Source: Salinicola avicenniae
GTDB taxonomy: Bacteria; Pseudomonadota; Gammaproteobacteria; Pseudomonadales; Halomonadaceae
Assembly (NCBI RefSeq): GCF_023736115.1
Contig: NZ_JAKQZC010000003.1
Coordinates: forward strand, 496,001-560,000
Length of the DNA: 64,000 bases
Direction: 5' to 3'
Below, piece after piece: positions 29,844-37,193 of this stretch. A program made the translations under genes and the position numbers. The notes under the pieces are model-generated. The model was given only the letters and a program-made list of their open reading frames with translations. It did no database searches and was not told the origin of the DNA. Every line of letters begins with the position of its first letter. Position 1 is the stretch's first letter.

Positions 29844-31367
29844 TCACGCGTCGGCGGGTGTCGACTCGAGTCCGATAAAGCGTTTGAGGCGCGCATCAGC
29901 GCTGGTGCGAATGGCGGCGGGCGGAGCGTCGGTCTGTACCTCGCCGTGTTCCATGAACACCACGCGGTCGGCGATCGACATCGCGAACTCCATCTCATGG
30001 GTGACGATCAGCATCGTCATCCCTTCTTCCGCCAGATCGCGAATGACCTTGAGTACGTCGCCGACCAGCTCCGGGTCGAGCGCTGAAGTTGGCTCGTCGA
30101 ACAGCATGATGTCGGGCTGCATGGCCAATGCCCGGGCGATGGCGACGCGCTGCTGCTGGCCACCGGAGAGCTGGTGCGGGTACTTGTCGGCGTGTGCCAG
30201 CAGGCCGACCTTGTCGAGCAGCGCCAGCGCCGTGTCTCGCTTGGCGGCGCCCTTGCCCATGGCGTGGTAGCGCGGCCCCATCAGCACGTTGTCGACGATG
30301 GTGCGATGAGGGAACAGATTGAAGCCTTGGAAGACCATGCCTACGCGGTGGATGCCGGCACGGAAACTGGCCGACTGGCGCTCGCCTGCCTGCAGGAAAC
30401 TCTCGCCGAAGAGCACGATCTCGCCGCCATCCAACGGTTCGAGGCCGTTCACGGTGCGAATCAGCGAGGTCTTGCCGCTGCCGGACGGGCCGATGATCGT
30501 GATCACTTCGCCAGCGCCGACCTGGATATCGATCCCCTTGAGGACTTCATGGTCGCCGTAGCGCTTGTGAATATCGCGCAGCTGCAGGGCGGGGGGCTGC
30601 CCGGCGCTGGGTGTCACGCCGGCGGCACGCGGTGGCGGCGGGAGCTGATCACGGAGCTTAGCCACCTGGTCGTCGCTCAGGGTCGGGGCGCGGCGTTTCT
30701 GCAGGTCGAGATGACGCTCCAGCCACTGCAGCAGCCAGCCGACCACGGTGACGATCATCACGTAGTAGATGGCCACTGCTGCCAGCGTCTCCAGGACCAG
30801 GAAGTTGGAGGCATAGAGGCGCTGACCGACCAGCAGGATCTCCGTCAGCGAGATCACCGAGACCAGCGAGGTCAGCTTGACGATGGTGATGTATTCGTTG
30901 GTCAGCGTCGGCAGCGCGATGCGGAACGCCTGCGGCAGCACTACCAGCCGCTGCATGCCGAGAGCGCGGATGCCGAGCGCACGGGCGGCCTCACGCTGGC
31001 CTTGCGGCACCGAGAGCAGGCCGCCGCGATGAATCTCCGCCATGTAGGCGGCTTCGGTCAGGATCAGCGAGATCAGGCCGGCATAGAACGACTGCGACAG
31101 CACCCCGCGTAACGAGGGCACCAGCTGGGGCAGGTTGTAGACGAAGATCAGCAGCACCAGCAGCGGTACGCTGCGGAAGAACCAGATGTAGAGCGAAACC
31201 GGCCAGCGCAGCCACGCGTGGCGGGACTGCTTGGCCAGGGCCAGCACGAAACCGATTGCCATGCCGATGAGCCAGGAGAGCAGGCTCAGCTGGATGACGG
31301 TCAGGCAGGCGCGCCAGAAATCGCCCACCGAGAACAGCGACAGGAAGTAGGGCCAATCGAATGGCAT
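29844..31367 (-). CDS. Fused amino-acid ABC transporter permease/ATP-binding protein
   Basis: A 507-residue fusion of two transporter parts. Residues 1-235 form a HisM/GlnP-type permease with about five membrane helices and the EAA loop EAARALGIRALGMQRLVVLP. After a Pro-rich linker, residues 265-500 form a polar-amino-acid ATPase: Walker A GPSGSGKTS (about 296), Q-loop FQGFNLFPH, signature LSGGQQQRVAIARAL, Walker B MLFDEPTSALD and switch HE in IVTHEME. In most systems these are separate genes. The ATG at 31367 has GAGG upstream; an ATG/GTG further upstream is possible. It lies 69 bases after the binding-protein gene and presumably imports the compound processed by this operon. Confidence 0.93.
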   Translation of the reverse strand: MPFDWPYFLSLFSVGDFWRACLTVIQLSLLSWLIGMAIGFVLALAKQSRHAWLRWPVSLYIWFFRSVPLLVLLIFVYNLPQLVPSLRGVLSQSFYAGLISLILTEAAYMAEIHRGGLLSVPQGQREAARALGIRALGMQRLVVLPQAFRIALPTLTNEYITIVKLTSLVSVISLTEILLVGQRLYASNFLVLETLAAVAIYYVMIVTVVGWLLQWLERHLDLQKRRAPTLSDDQVAKLRDQLPPPPRAAGVTPSAGQPPALQLRDIHKRYGDHEVLKGIDIQVGAGEVITIIGPSGSGKTSLIRTVNGLEPLDGGEIVLFGESFLQAGERQSASFRAGIHRVGMVFQGFNLFPHRTIVDNVLMGPRYHAMGKGAAKRDTALALLDKVGLLAHADKYPHQLSGGQQQRVAIARALAMQPDIMLFDEPTSALDPELVGDVLKVIRDLAEEGMTMLIVTHEMEFAMSIADRVVFMEHGEVQTDAPPAAIRTSADARLKRFIGLESTPADA

Positions 31368-31436
31368 CAGCAGCCTCGAAAACGGTCGGGGAAGTCGAAG
31401 GCCGACGACCATGCGGCCGCCGGCACGGGGAGAATG

Positions 31437-32246
31437 TCAGGCGGCTTCCAGGTTGTAGCGTTCGAGCAGCTCACGGTATTCGTCGGTCTGCTTGAACGCC
31501 TCGACGGCCGCTTCCAGGGCATCGTGCAGCGCGTCGTTGTCTTTCTTGACGTAGATGCCCAGGGTTTCCGGATAGATCGCGTGGTCCGAGGTAATCTCGA
31601 TGCGCCCGCGTGCCTTGTCGACGATCGAGTGCGCGGCGCTGAGGATTTCCATATGCGCCTGGATGTTGCCGGACAGCAGCGCCTGCGAGGTTTCCGACGT
31701 GGTCGGGAATTCGCGGATATCGATCGGTTCTTCGCCGTTGGCCCCGCAGTAGTCCGTCGACAGCGCGTTGAGCTTGGCGACCCAGGAGGTGCCCTGCTGC
31801 AGGCCGACGGTCAGGCCGCAGAGATCCTCCGGCTCTGCCGGCCGGACATCGCTGGCGGCGGTCACCATGATCGCGGCGCCGGTCTGTGCGTAGGGGATGG
31901 CATCCGCCTGCTTGGTGCGATCGGGCAGGATGTACATGCCGGAAATGATGGTGTCGAAGCGGCCGCTGTTGAGACCCAGGATCAGGTTGGGGAAGCGAGT
32001 GTCGAAGTAGTCGACCTCAAGACCCAGACGCTCGGCGAGCGCTTCGGAGACTTCCGGGTCGAAGCCGACCACGTCGTCGCCGTCATAGGACTCGAACGGC
32101 GGATAAGCGATCTCCATGCCGACGGTCAGTACGCCGTCGTTCAGCGTCGGCGGCGTCTCGATCGCCAGGCTGGGACCGGTGGTGAGCAGGCCGAGCAGGC
32201 CCGCGCCTAGAGCGGAGAGAGCGGTCTTGCGAATGTCTAATGTCAT
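31437..32246 (-). CDS. Polar amino acid ABC transporter substrate-binding protein
   Basis: A 269-residue periplasmic binding protein (SBP_bac_3 family). A signal peptide (about 1-28, ending near PSLA) precedes the mature start. The family features are LTVGMEIAYPPFESYDG, VVGFDPEVSEALAERLG, PNLILGLNSGRFDTIISGM and GLTVGLQQGTSWV. Two cysteines (in EDLCGLTVG and STDYCGANG) could form a disulfide. The ATG follows AGGAACC. It is the third gene of the operon; a 150-base gap separates it from the oxygenase gene. Ligand is probably a basic or guanidino amino acid, by inference from neighbours. Confidence 0.92.
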   Translation of the reverse strand: MTLDIRKTALSALGAGLLGLLTTGPSLAIETPPTLNDGVLTVGMEIAYPPFESYDGDDVVGFDPEVSEALAERLGLEVDYFDTRFPNLILGLNSGRFDTIISGMYILPDRTKQADAIPYAQTGAAIMVTAASDVRPAEPEDLCGLTVGLQQGTSWVAKLNALSTDYCGANGEEPIDIREFPTTSETSQALLSGNIQAHMEILSAAHSIVDKARGRIEITSDHAIYPETLGIYVKKDNDALHDALEAAVEAFKQTDEYRELLERYNLEAA

Positions 32247-32315
32247 GGTAGTGGTTCCTGTTGGGTTTGTTATTGGCTACGGGGTTCAGCGTTGTCTGTC
32301 TGGCGCGCTGTCATT

Positions 32316-32333
32316 GTCGAGGCCGGCCTCGAC
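32316..32333. repeat. 18-bp perfect palindrome in the operon gap
   Basis: GTCGAGGCCGGCCTCGAC is a perfect palindrome in the gap between the oxygenase and binding-protein genes. Next to it are three copies of a GCCGTTCGG-like motif. It may set differential expression of the binding protein or bind a regulator. Confidence 0.45.
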
Positions 32334-32397
32334 GAGGGGCCGTTCGGCCGTTCGGCCTTTCGCCGCGCGCGAGGTCGCAGTGCCGCGGGGGCGGCGG

Positions 32398-33477
32398 TTA
32401 CTCCTCGGCCTGTGCATGCTTGAGGTGGCCGAAGCTGGAGGGCTTGCGTGAGCCTTCCGGCAGCGCCAGCTCACCGTTCGCGACCTTGCGCTGCAGATAG
32501 CGATAGGTCTGCAGTGCCTGGCTCCACATGTGATCGCCGACGGCGACGGCCTCGTAGTTCGTGCTGCCCTCGGCGAACTGTGGCAGCGGCTTCACCTGGG
32601 TGTGGTAGTCGCAGGCGTAGAACAGCGGGAAGGAGTAGCGCTCCTCCTTGACACTGCGCACGCGGTGCGCCGTGGCGACGAAGGCGCCGTTGGTCATGAT
32701 CTCGAGCATGTCGCCGATATTGACCACGAAGCCGTTGTCGACCGGCGGGGCGTCGATCCACTCGCCGAGATCGTTCATGACCTCGAGGCCTGGGGTGCGC
32801 GAGTAGAGGATAGTGAAGCATTCATAATCGGTATGGGCACCGATGCCGGGGGCATCCTGGGCCTCGCCGTCGAACGGGTAGTGGATCAGGCGCAGCTTGG
32901 AGGGCGGGGCCGTCACCAGCGATTCGAAATAGTTCTCGGGCTGCCCCAGCGCCAGCGCGAAGCCGCGGAAGAGTCGCGTGCCGAGAGCGAAGACCGCGTC
33001 GTAATAGGCCTTGATGGCTTCGTGGAAGCCCGGCAGCGGCGGCCATTCGTTGGGGCCGATCAGCGGTGTACCGGCCACGTAGAGCGGGTGATCCTCGCCG
33101 ACCTCGAAACCGACGTCGAAGGCTTCCTTGTGATCGGTCTTCTTCGAGTAGACCTCTTCGCCTTCGGGCACGAATCCCTTGTGGCTGCGCGAGGTGCCGA
33201 TGTACTGCTGCATCTTGGCCTCGAGCGGCTGGCCGAAGTAGCGGCGGGCGGCGTCGTGCAGATCGTCGATCAGCCTCGGGTCAATGCCGTGACCGACGAT
33301 ATGCAGAAAGCCGATGTTGCGTGCGGCATCGCCCAAAGCGTCGGCCACGGCCTGGCGTTCGGTCAAACGCTCGCTGAACAGGCCGCTGATATCGATGACC
33401 GGGATTTCGGTGAAGCGCTTGAGGTTGTCGGTGTTGTCTTTATCTTTATCTTTGTCTTTGTTGTGGAAGTCGTTCAT
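32398..33477 (-). CDS. 2-oxoglutarate/Fe(II)-dependent oxygenase, isopenicillin-N-synthase-like
   Basis: A 359-residue non-heme iron oxygenase. The N-terminal DIOX_N part has [10 protein letters not shown] and [12 protein letters not shown]. The metal facial triad is His and Asp in [13 protein letters not shown] (about 220) plus the distal His in ATAHRVRSV; the 2-oxoglutarate Arg lies in [10 protein letters not shown]. The segment [11 protein letters not shown] resembles the GEE region of ethylene-forming-enzyme-like proteins, which bind arginine. This is a resemblance seen by eye, not a proof. Residues 5-14 form a Lys-Asp repeat encoded by imperfect hexamers. The ATG follows AAGGAG. It is the second gene of the operon, 18 bases after the TIM-barrel gene. 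Likely action is hydroxylation of the imported compound. Confidence 0.88.
   Translation of the reverse strand: MNDFHNKDKDKDKDNTDNLKRFTEIPVIDISGLFSERLTERQAVADALGDAARNIGFLHIVGHGIDPRLIDDLHDAARRYFGQPLEAKMQQYIGTSRSHKGFVPEGEEVYSKKTDHKEAFDVGFEVGEDHPLYVAGTPLIGPNEWPPLPGFHEAIKAYYDAVFALGTRLFRGFALALGQPENYFESLVTAPPSKLRLIHYPFDGEAQDAPGIGAHTDYECFTILYSRTPGLEVMNDLGEWIDAPPVDNGFVVNIGDMLEIMTNGAFVATAHRVRSVKEERYSFPLFYACDYHTQVKPLPQFAEGSTNYEAVAVGDHMWSQALQTYRYLQRKVANGELALPEGSRKPSSFGHLKHAQAEE
33427..33460. repeat. Hexanucleotide repeat at the 5' end of the oxygenase gene
   Basis: Five imperfect TT(A/G)TCT units in a row encode alternating Lys and Asp near the protein N-terminus. Gain or loss of a unit keeps the frame, so length variation would be tolerated. 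Confidence 0.6.
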
Positions 33478-33495
33478 GCCTGGCTCCTTCTCGAA

Positions 33496-34365
33496 TCAGG
33501 AAGTGTGGGACCGCTGTGAAAAGTGCTGGGCAAAGTGGCGGCGCTCGCAGTCGGCCATCCAGCGGTTCAGCTGCCACAGGTCGGCGACCGGAACGTCAGT
33601 AAAGGGAAGGTGGTGGAGGTAGCCGTCGACCCCGAACTCCGGTGTCAGGGTGGTGGCCTCGTGGCCGGCGCGGCGCTGCGCTTCCCAGATCGCTGCCCAG
33701 TGTCGTTGGTGAAACGCCAGCGCGTCGGCGTGTTCCGGTGCGGCCGGGTGGGGTACCTGCGGCCCCTGGTCGTAGCCGACCCGAGCCTGGATGTGGTGCA
33801 CGCGCTCGATGAACGGCGTGAGGTCGTCGCACGGGTCGTCGAGCAGGCGCTCGCAGGTCACCACCCAGTGGCTGATATCGCTGGTGAAGCGCAGGTCGGG
33901 CAGCTGTGCGATCAGGTCGAGCGTGACCCAGGGGCTGTAGAGCGAACGTGCCCGATGCGTCTCGAAGACACAGGTCAGCCCGCTGGCATCAATGATCTCC
34001 ATCGCACGGCCGAAGAAGTCGACCTGCTGTGCCAGCGGCCAGCGGTCATTACCCGCCAGCACGTTGACGAAGCGCGGCGCCAGTGCCTGCATCTGCTGAA
34101 GCTGAAGGGCGAGATCGTCGAGGTGCTGCTGTGGGGTATGGGCCTGATGAGGCAGGACCGGCGCCGAGGTAAAGAGGATGCCGATATAGGGCAGGCTATG
34201 CGACTGGAGAAAGCGTGCGAACGCCTGGCGCTCGTTCGCATCCTGCGGCATGCGTGCCTCCAGGCCGTCGAAGCCGGCGGCTCTGGCTTCGCGGGCAGCC
34301 TGTTCCCAGGTGCCCTGAAAGCCCCATAGCGAACGGAAGGTTTCCAGCTTGAAAGAGTCGTCCAA
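33496..34365 (-). CDS. Xylose-isomerase-like TIM-barrel protein (sugar phosphate isomerase/epimerase family)
   Basis: A 289-residue predicted AP_endonuc_2-type TIM barrel. Features are FRSLWGFQGTWEQAAREARA near the start, GFDGLEARMP, GLTCVFETHRAR (candidate metal Glu and His), LRFTSDISHWV, RVHHIQARVGYDQGPQV and TLTPEFGVDGYLH. The His-x-Gln-Ala-Arg-Val-Gly segment is typical of the hydroxypyruvate isomerase/epimerase group. The start is a TTG at 34365 with GGAG six bases upstream; no ATG fits. It is the first gene after the sigma-54 promoter. Its reaction is unknown; it may isomerise or cleave a product of the oxygenase. Confidence 0.82.
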   Translation of the reverse strand: MDDSFKLETFRSLWGFQGTWEQAAREARAAGFDGLEARMPQDANERQAFARFLQSHSLPYIGILFTSAPVLPHQAHTPQQHLDDLALQLQQMQALAPRFVNVLAGNDRWPLAQQVDFFGRAMEIIDASGLTCVFETHRARSLYSPWVTLDLIAQLPDLRFTSDISHWVVTCERLLDDPCDDLTPFIERVHHIQARVGYDQGPQVPHPAAPEHADALAFHQRHWAAIWEAQRRAGHEATTLTPEFGVDGYLHHLPFTDVPVADLWQLNRWMADCERRHFAQHFSQRSHTS

Positions 34366-34409
34366 GGATCGCTCCGTGATTGTCGTTGTGAGCGTGTGAC
34401 TACGACTAA

Positions 34410-34425
34410 AGCAGAAAACGTGCCA
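34410..34425 (-). promoter_or_regulatory. Sigma-54 promoter of the ureohydrolase/oxygenase operon
   Basis: The minus strand reads TGGCACG-TTTT-CTGCT. The -24 GG and -12 GC are separated by exactly ten bases, and only the first base of the -12 element departs from TTGC. Transcription should start near 34399, about 34 bases before the TTG of the first gene. The divergent neighbour encodes a sigma-54 activator. Confidence 0.8.
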
Positions 34426-34510
34426 ACCCAGTCCCAAGCGGTATTCAGCCTCGGTCGCCAGTCTTGCTGACCTACGGGGGTGCCGGTTCCCGGTGTCCTT
34501 GATGGCGTTC

Positions 34511-34597
34511 CGGGCCGTTAGTCGTTTTTTTGGCCCGCAGAGTGTGGTGCTTGTCGGTCAATGCATTCTTGAATCAATATGGGCGACAAATGATTCA
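34511..34597. promoter_or_regulatory. Candidate activator-binding inverted repeats
   Basis: Two inverted repeats lie between the sigma-54 promoter and the regulator gene: CGGGCC/GGCCCG (34511-34516 and 34532-34537) and TGAATCA/TGATTCA (34570-34576 and 34591-34597). They are 90-190 bases upstream of the promoter, a usual distance for enhancer sites of sigma-54 activators. Which one is used is not known. Confidence 0.4.
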
Positions 34598-34611
34598 TTA
34601 AGGCATCAGTG

Positions 34612-36090
34612 ATGCAGAAACGTATGGGTGACGAGACGCCGCTCGATCGGCTCGTGCTGGAGGCGCTGATCCAGACCGCACAGGATCATCTCTTTATCGT
34701 CGATGAATCGGGGGCGATCCTGGCGGTCAGCCCGAGCAGTGCGGCGGTCTACGGCATGAGTCGAGAGGCGCTCTGCAACACCACGGTGCAGGCGCTGGAA
34801 GCCGATGGCGTGCTGTCTCCGTCGGTGTCGATGGAGGTCATGCGGACCGGGCGTTCGGCACAGCTGCTGCAGCGCACGGCGACCGGCCGGCAGGTCATTG
34901 CGGAGGCGCATCCGATTTACTGGCAGGGCCGGCTCAAGCGGATCATCAGCCGGTCGATGGACATGACCGATGTGCGCCTTCTACAGGACGAATATGCGCT
35001 GCTACAACGGCGCTTCAATGCTCATCTCTCGCGTGGTGGTGGCGCCGGCGAGGCGGATATGGAAGTGCCCGGACTCGAGATTCGCAGTCAGGTGATGCGT
35101 GAGGTGGCACAGCTGCTCGAGCGCGTCGCCGCCACCGACGCCACCGTACTCATGCTCGGCGAATCGGGGGTCGGCAAGACCGCCTTTGCCCGGCAGTTGC
35201 ATCGCTGGAGCCGTCGCGGCGAGGGTGCCTTCGTCGATGTCAACTGTGCGGCGATTCCGGAGTCGCTGTTCGAGTCGGAGATGTTCGGCTATCAGCCGGG
35301 CGCCTTCAGCGGTGCCGCACGCCAGGGCAAGGCGGGGCTGCTCGAACAGGCGCATGGCGGCACGCTGTTTCTCGACGAGATCGGCGAGTTGCCACTGGCG
35401 ATGCAGTCGAAGCTGTTGAAGGTGATTCAGGATGGCTCGCTGACCCGGCTGGGCGATACGCGCTCGCGTCAGGTCGATTTTCGACTGGTGGTCGCCACCA
35501 ATCAGGATCTGGCCAAGCGGGTGGAGGAGGGCACGTTTCGTCTCGACCTCTATTATCGGCTCAACGTGATTCCGGTGACGCTGCCGCCGCTGCGCGAGCG
35601 TCGCGAGGATATCCTTGGGATCGCTGAGCGACAGCTTGCGACGCTCAACCGTCGCTATGGTGGCGAAAAGGTGATGCACCCTCATATCTGGTCGGAGTTG
35701 ATGAGCAACGACTGGCCCGGCAACGTACGCGAACTGGAAAACTGGCTGGAGCGCGCCTGGTTGTCGGCCGACAGCGAGGTGATCGGGGCGCCGATGATGG
35801 CGGCGCCGGCCAGCGAGTGCGCGACGCGGTCCGACGCAGTTGTGGTGAGCCCCGCGGTTGATGAGCGTGGTGCGCCGGCGCTGGCGGATGAATCGGCGCT
35901 GTTGGCCCCAGGACAGAGTCTAAAAGCGGCGCTCGATGCGTCCGAACGGCGGATACTCGCGTCGCTGGCCAAGGAACTGACCAGCACCTACGCCATGGCC
36001 GACCGGCTCGGGATCAGTCAGCCCACGGCTGTACGCAAGCTACGCCGGCACGGGATTCGGCTGCGAGGGTCAGCCGCAGCCGAGAATTGA
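34612..36090 (+). CDS. Sigma-54-dependent transcriptional activator (PAS-AAA+-HTH)
   Basis: A 492-residue activator. An N-terminal PAS-like sensor (about 12-125) contains DHLFIVDESGAILAVSPSS. The AAA+ domain (about 150-380) has Walker A GESGVGKTAFARQLH, Walker B GGTLFLDEIGELPL and the sigma-54 contact loop as GAFSGA (about 229-234) in place of GAFTGA. The C-terminal HTH (about 460-485) is TYAMADRLGISQPTAVRKLR, of the TyrR/PrdR kind. There is no receiver domain, so a small ligand sensed by PAS is likely. The ATG at 34612 follows AAGG; GTG at 34609 is possible. It is divergent from the operon it probably controls. Confidence 0.92.
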   Translation: MQKRMGDETPLDRLVLEALIQTAQDHLFIVDESGAILAVSPSSAAVYGMSREALCNTTVQALEADGVLSPSVSMEVMRTGRSAQLLQRTATGRQVIAEAHPIYWQGRLKRIISRSMDMTDVRLLQDEYALLQRRFNAHLSRGGGAGEADMEVPGLEIRSQVMREVAQLLERVAATDATVLMLGESGVGKTAFARQLHRWSRRGEGAFVDVNCAAIPESLFESEMFGYQPGAFSGAARQGKAGLLEQAHGGTLFLDEIGELPLAMQSKLLKVIQDGSLTRLGDTRSRQVDFRLVVATNQDLAKRVEEGTFRLDLYYRLNVIPVTLPPLRERREDILGIAERQLATLNRRYGGEKVMHPHIWSELMSNDWPGNVRELENWLERAWLSADSEVIGAPMMAAPASECATRSDAVVVSPAVDERGAPALADESALLAPGQSLKAALDASERRILASLAKELTSTYAMADRLGISQPTAVRKLRRHGIRLRGSAAAEN

Positions 36091-36219
36091 TGATGGTGCG
36101 CTTTGGGGAGGGGGCTGTGAAATGGCGCGCTGTGTGAATGGCGCGCCTTGGGGATGGCCGATCGCTGCGGCGGCGAGCGGTTGGCCGGCGGTGGACGCCC
36201 GGCTTGGTTACCCATGAAA

Positions 36220-36245
36220 AAGGGCCTCCCATGCGGGAGGCCCTT
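36220..36245 (-). terminator. secF terminator
   Basis: A perfect 11-bp stem (AAGGGCCTCCC) with a four-base loop is followed on the minus strand by five T. It ends the secD-secF transcript and sits in the gap facing the sigma-54 activator gene. Confidence 0.88.
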
Positions 36246-36272
36246 GTCGTTCAGCGTCCGGAACGAGAGCGC

Positions 36273-37181
36273 CTAGGGCAGCTCTTCTTCCTCGATGTTT
36301 TCCTTTTTCGCCGGGATCAGGTCTTCGCGCTCGAGCTTGAACACGATCAGCAGGGCTGCCGCCACATAGACCGAGGAGAAGGTACCGGCGATGATCCCCA
36401 GGATCAGCGAGATCGAGAAATTGTGGATCATGTCGCCGCCGAGGAAGAACAGGGCGAACAGCACCAGCAATGTGGTCCCTGAGGTGGCCAACGTCCGCGC
36501 CAGCGTCTGATTGATGGCGCTGTTGAAGATCGATGGCATGTCGTCGATGCGAGAGAGTCGGATGTTCTCGCGGATGCGGTCATAGACGATGATCGTGTCG
36601 TTCAGCGAGTAGCCGATCACGGCCATGATGCCGGCGAGCACGGTGAGGTCGAACTCCCACTGGAAGAGCGCGAACAGCCCCAGCACGATGACTACGTCGT
36701 GGACCAGCGAGATGATGGCACACAGCGCGAACTTGTACTGGAAGCGAAACGCCACGTAGATCGCCACGCCAGCCAGTGCCACCAGCATGCCGAGGCCGCT
36801 CTGGTCACGCAGCTGATCGCCGACCTGCGCGCCCACGTACTCGGCACGAATCAGATCGATCTGGGTGCCGTTGCCGCTCAATGCCGCGACGACCTGGTTG
36901 CCGACATCGTTGCTGAAGGTCTGCTGTAGACGCACCAGAATCTCGTCGGCGGCGCCGAAGGTCTGCACCTGGAAGTTGTCGAAGCCGCTGCTGGCCAGCT
37001 GTTCGCGGATGGCATCGAGTGCCGGCACGCTGGCGTAGTGCAGCTCGACCACGGTGCCGCCGGTGAAGTCGAGCCCCAGGTTGAGATTGAGGAGGGCGAG
37101 GGCCGCCACCGAAACGATCGTCAGCAGGATCGAGACGATGAAGGCGATGCGGCGCTTGCCCATGAAGTCGAATTGGCGCAT
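36273..37181 (-). CDS. secF: Protein translocase subunit SecF
   Basis: A 302-residue inner-membrane protein that, with SecD, uses the proton gradient to help pull secreted proteins through SecYEG. The first membrane helix is RIAFIVSILLTIVSVAALAL, followed by GLDFTGGTVVEL and a periplasmic P4-like domain (about 40-130). Five further helices include the SecD/SecF signature GYSLNDTIIVYDRIRENIR and TSGTTLLVLFALFFLGG. It lies 12 bases after secD. The length is normal. Confidence 0.97.
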   Translation of the reverse strand: MRQFDFMGKRRIAFIVSILLTIVSVAALALLNLNLGLDFTGGTVVELHYASVPALDAIREQLASSGFDNFQVQTFGAADEILVRLQQTFSNDVGNQVVAALSGNGTQIDLIRAEYVGAQVGDQLRDQSGLGMLVALAGVAIYVAFRFQYKFALCAIISLVHDVVIVLGLFALFQWEFDLTVLAGIMAVIGYSLNDTIIVYDRIRENIRLSRIDDMPSIFNSAINQTLARTLATSGTTLLVLFALFFLGGDMIHNFSISLILGIIAGTFSSVYVAAALLIVFKLEREDLIPAKKENIEEEELP

Positions 37182-37193
37182 TGCTCGCGTCTC

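Noticed and set aside
34366-34410. Guanidine riboswitch in the leader of the ureohydrolase operon
   Set aside because: The predicted leader is only about 34 bases and shows no paired ACGR-loop hairpins or ykkC-like structure.
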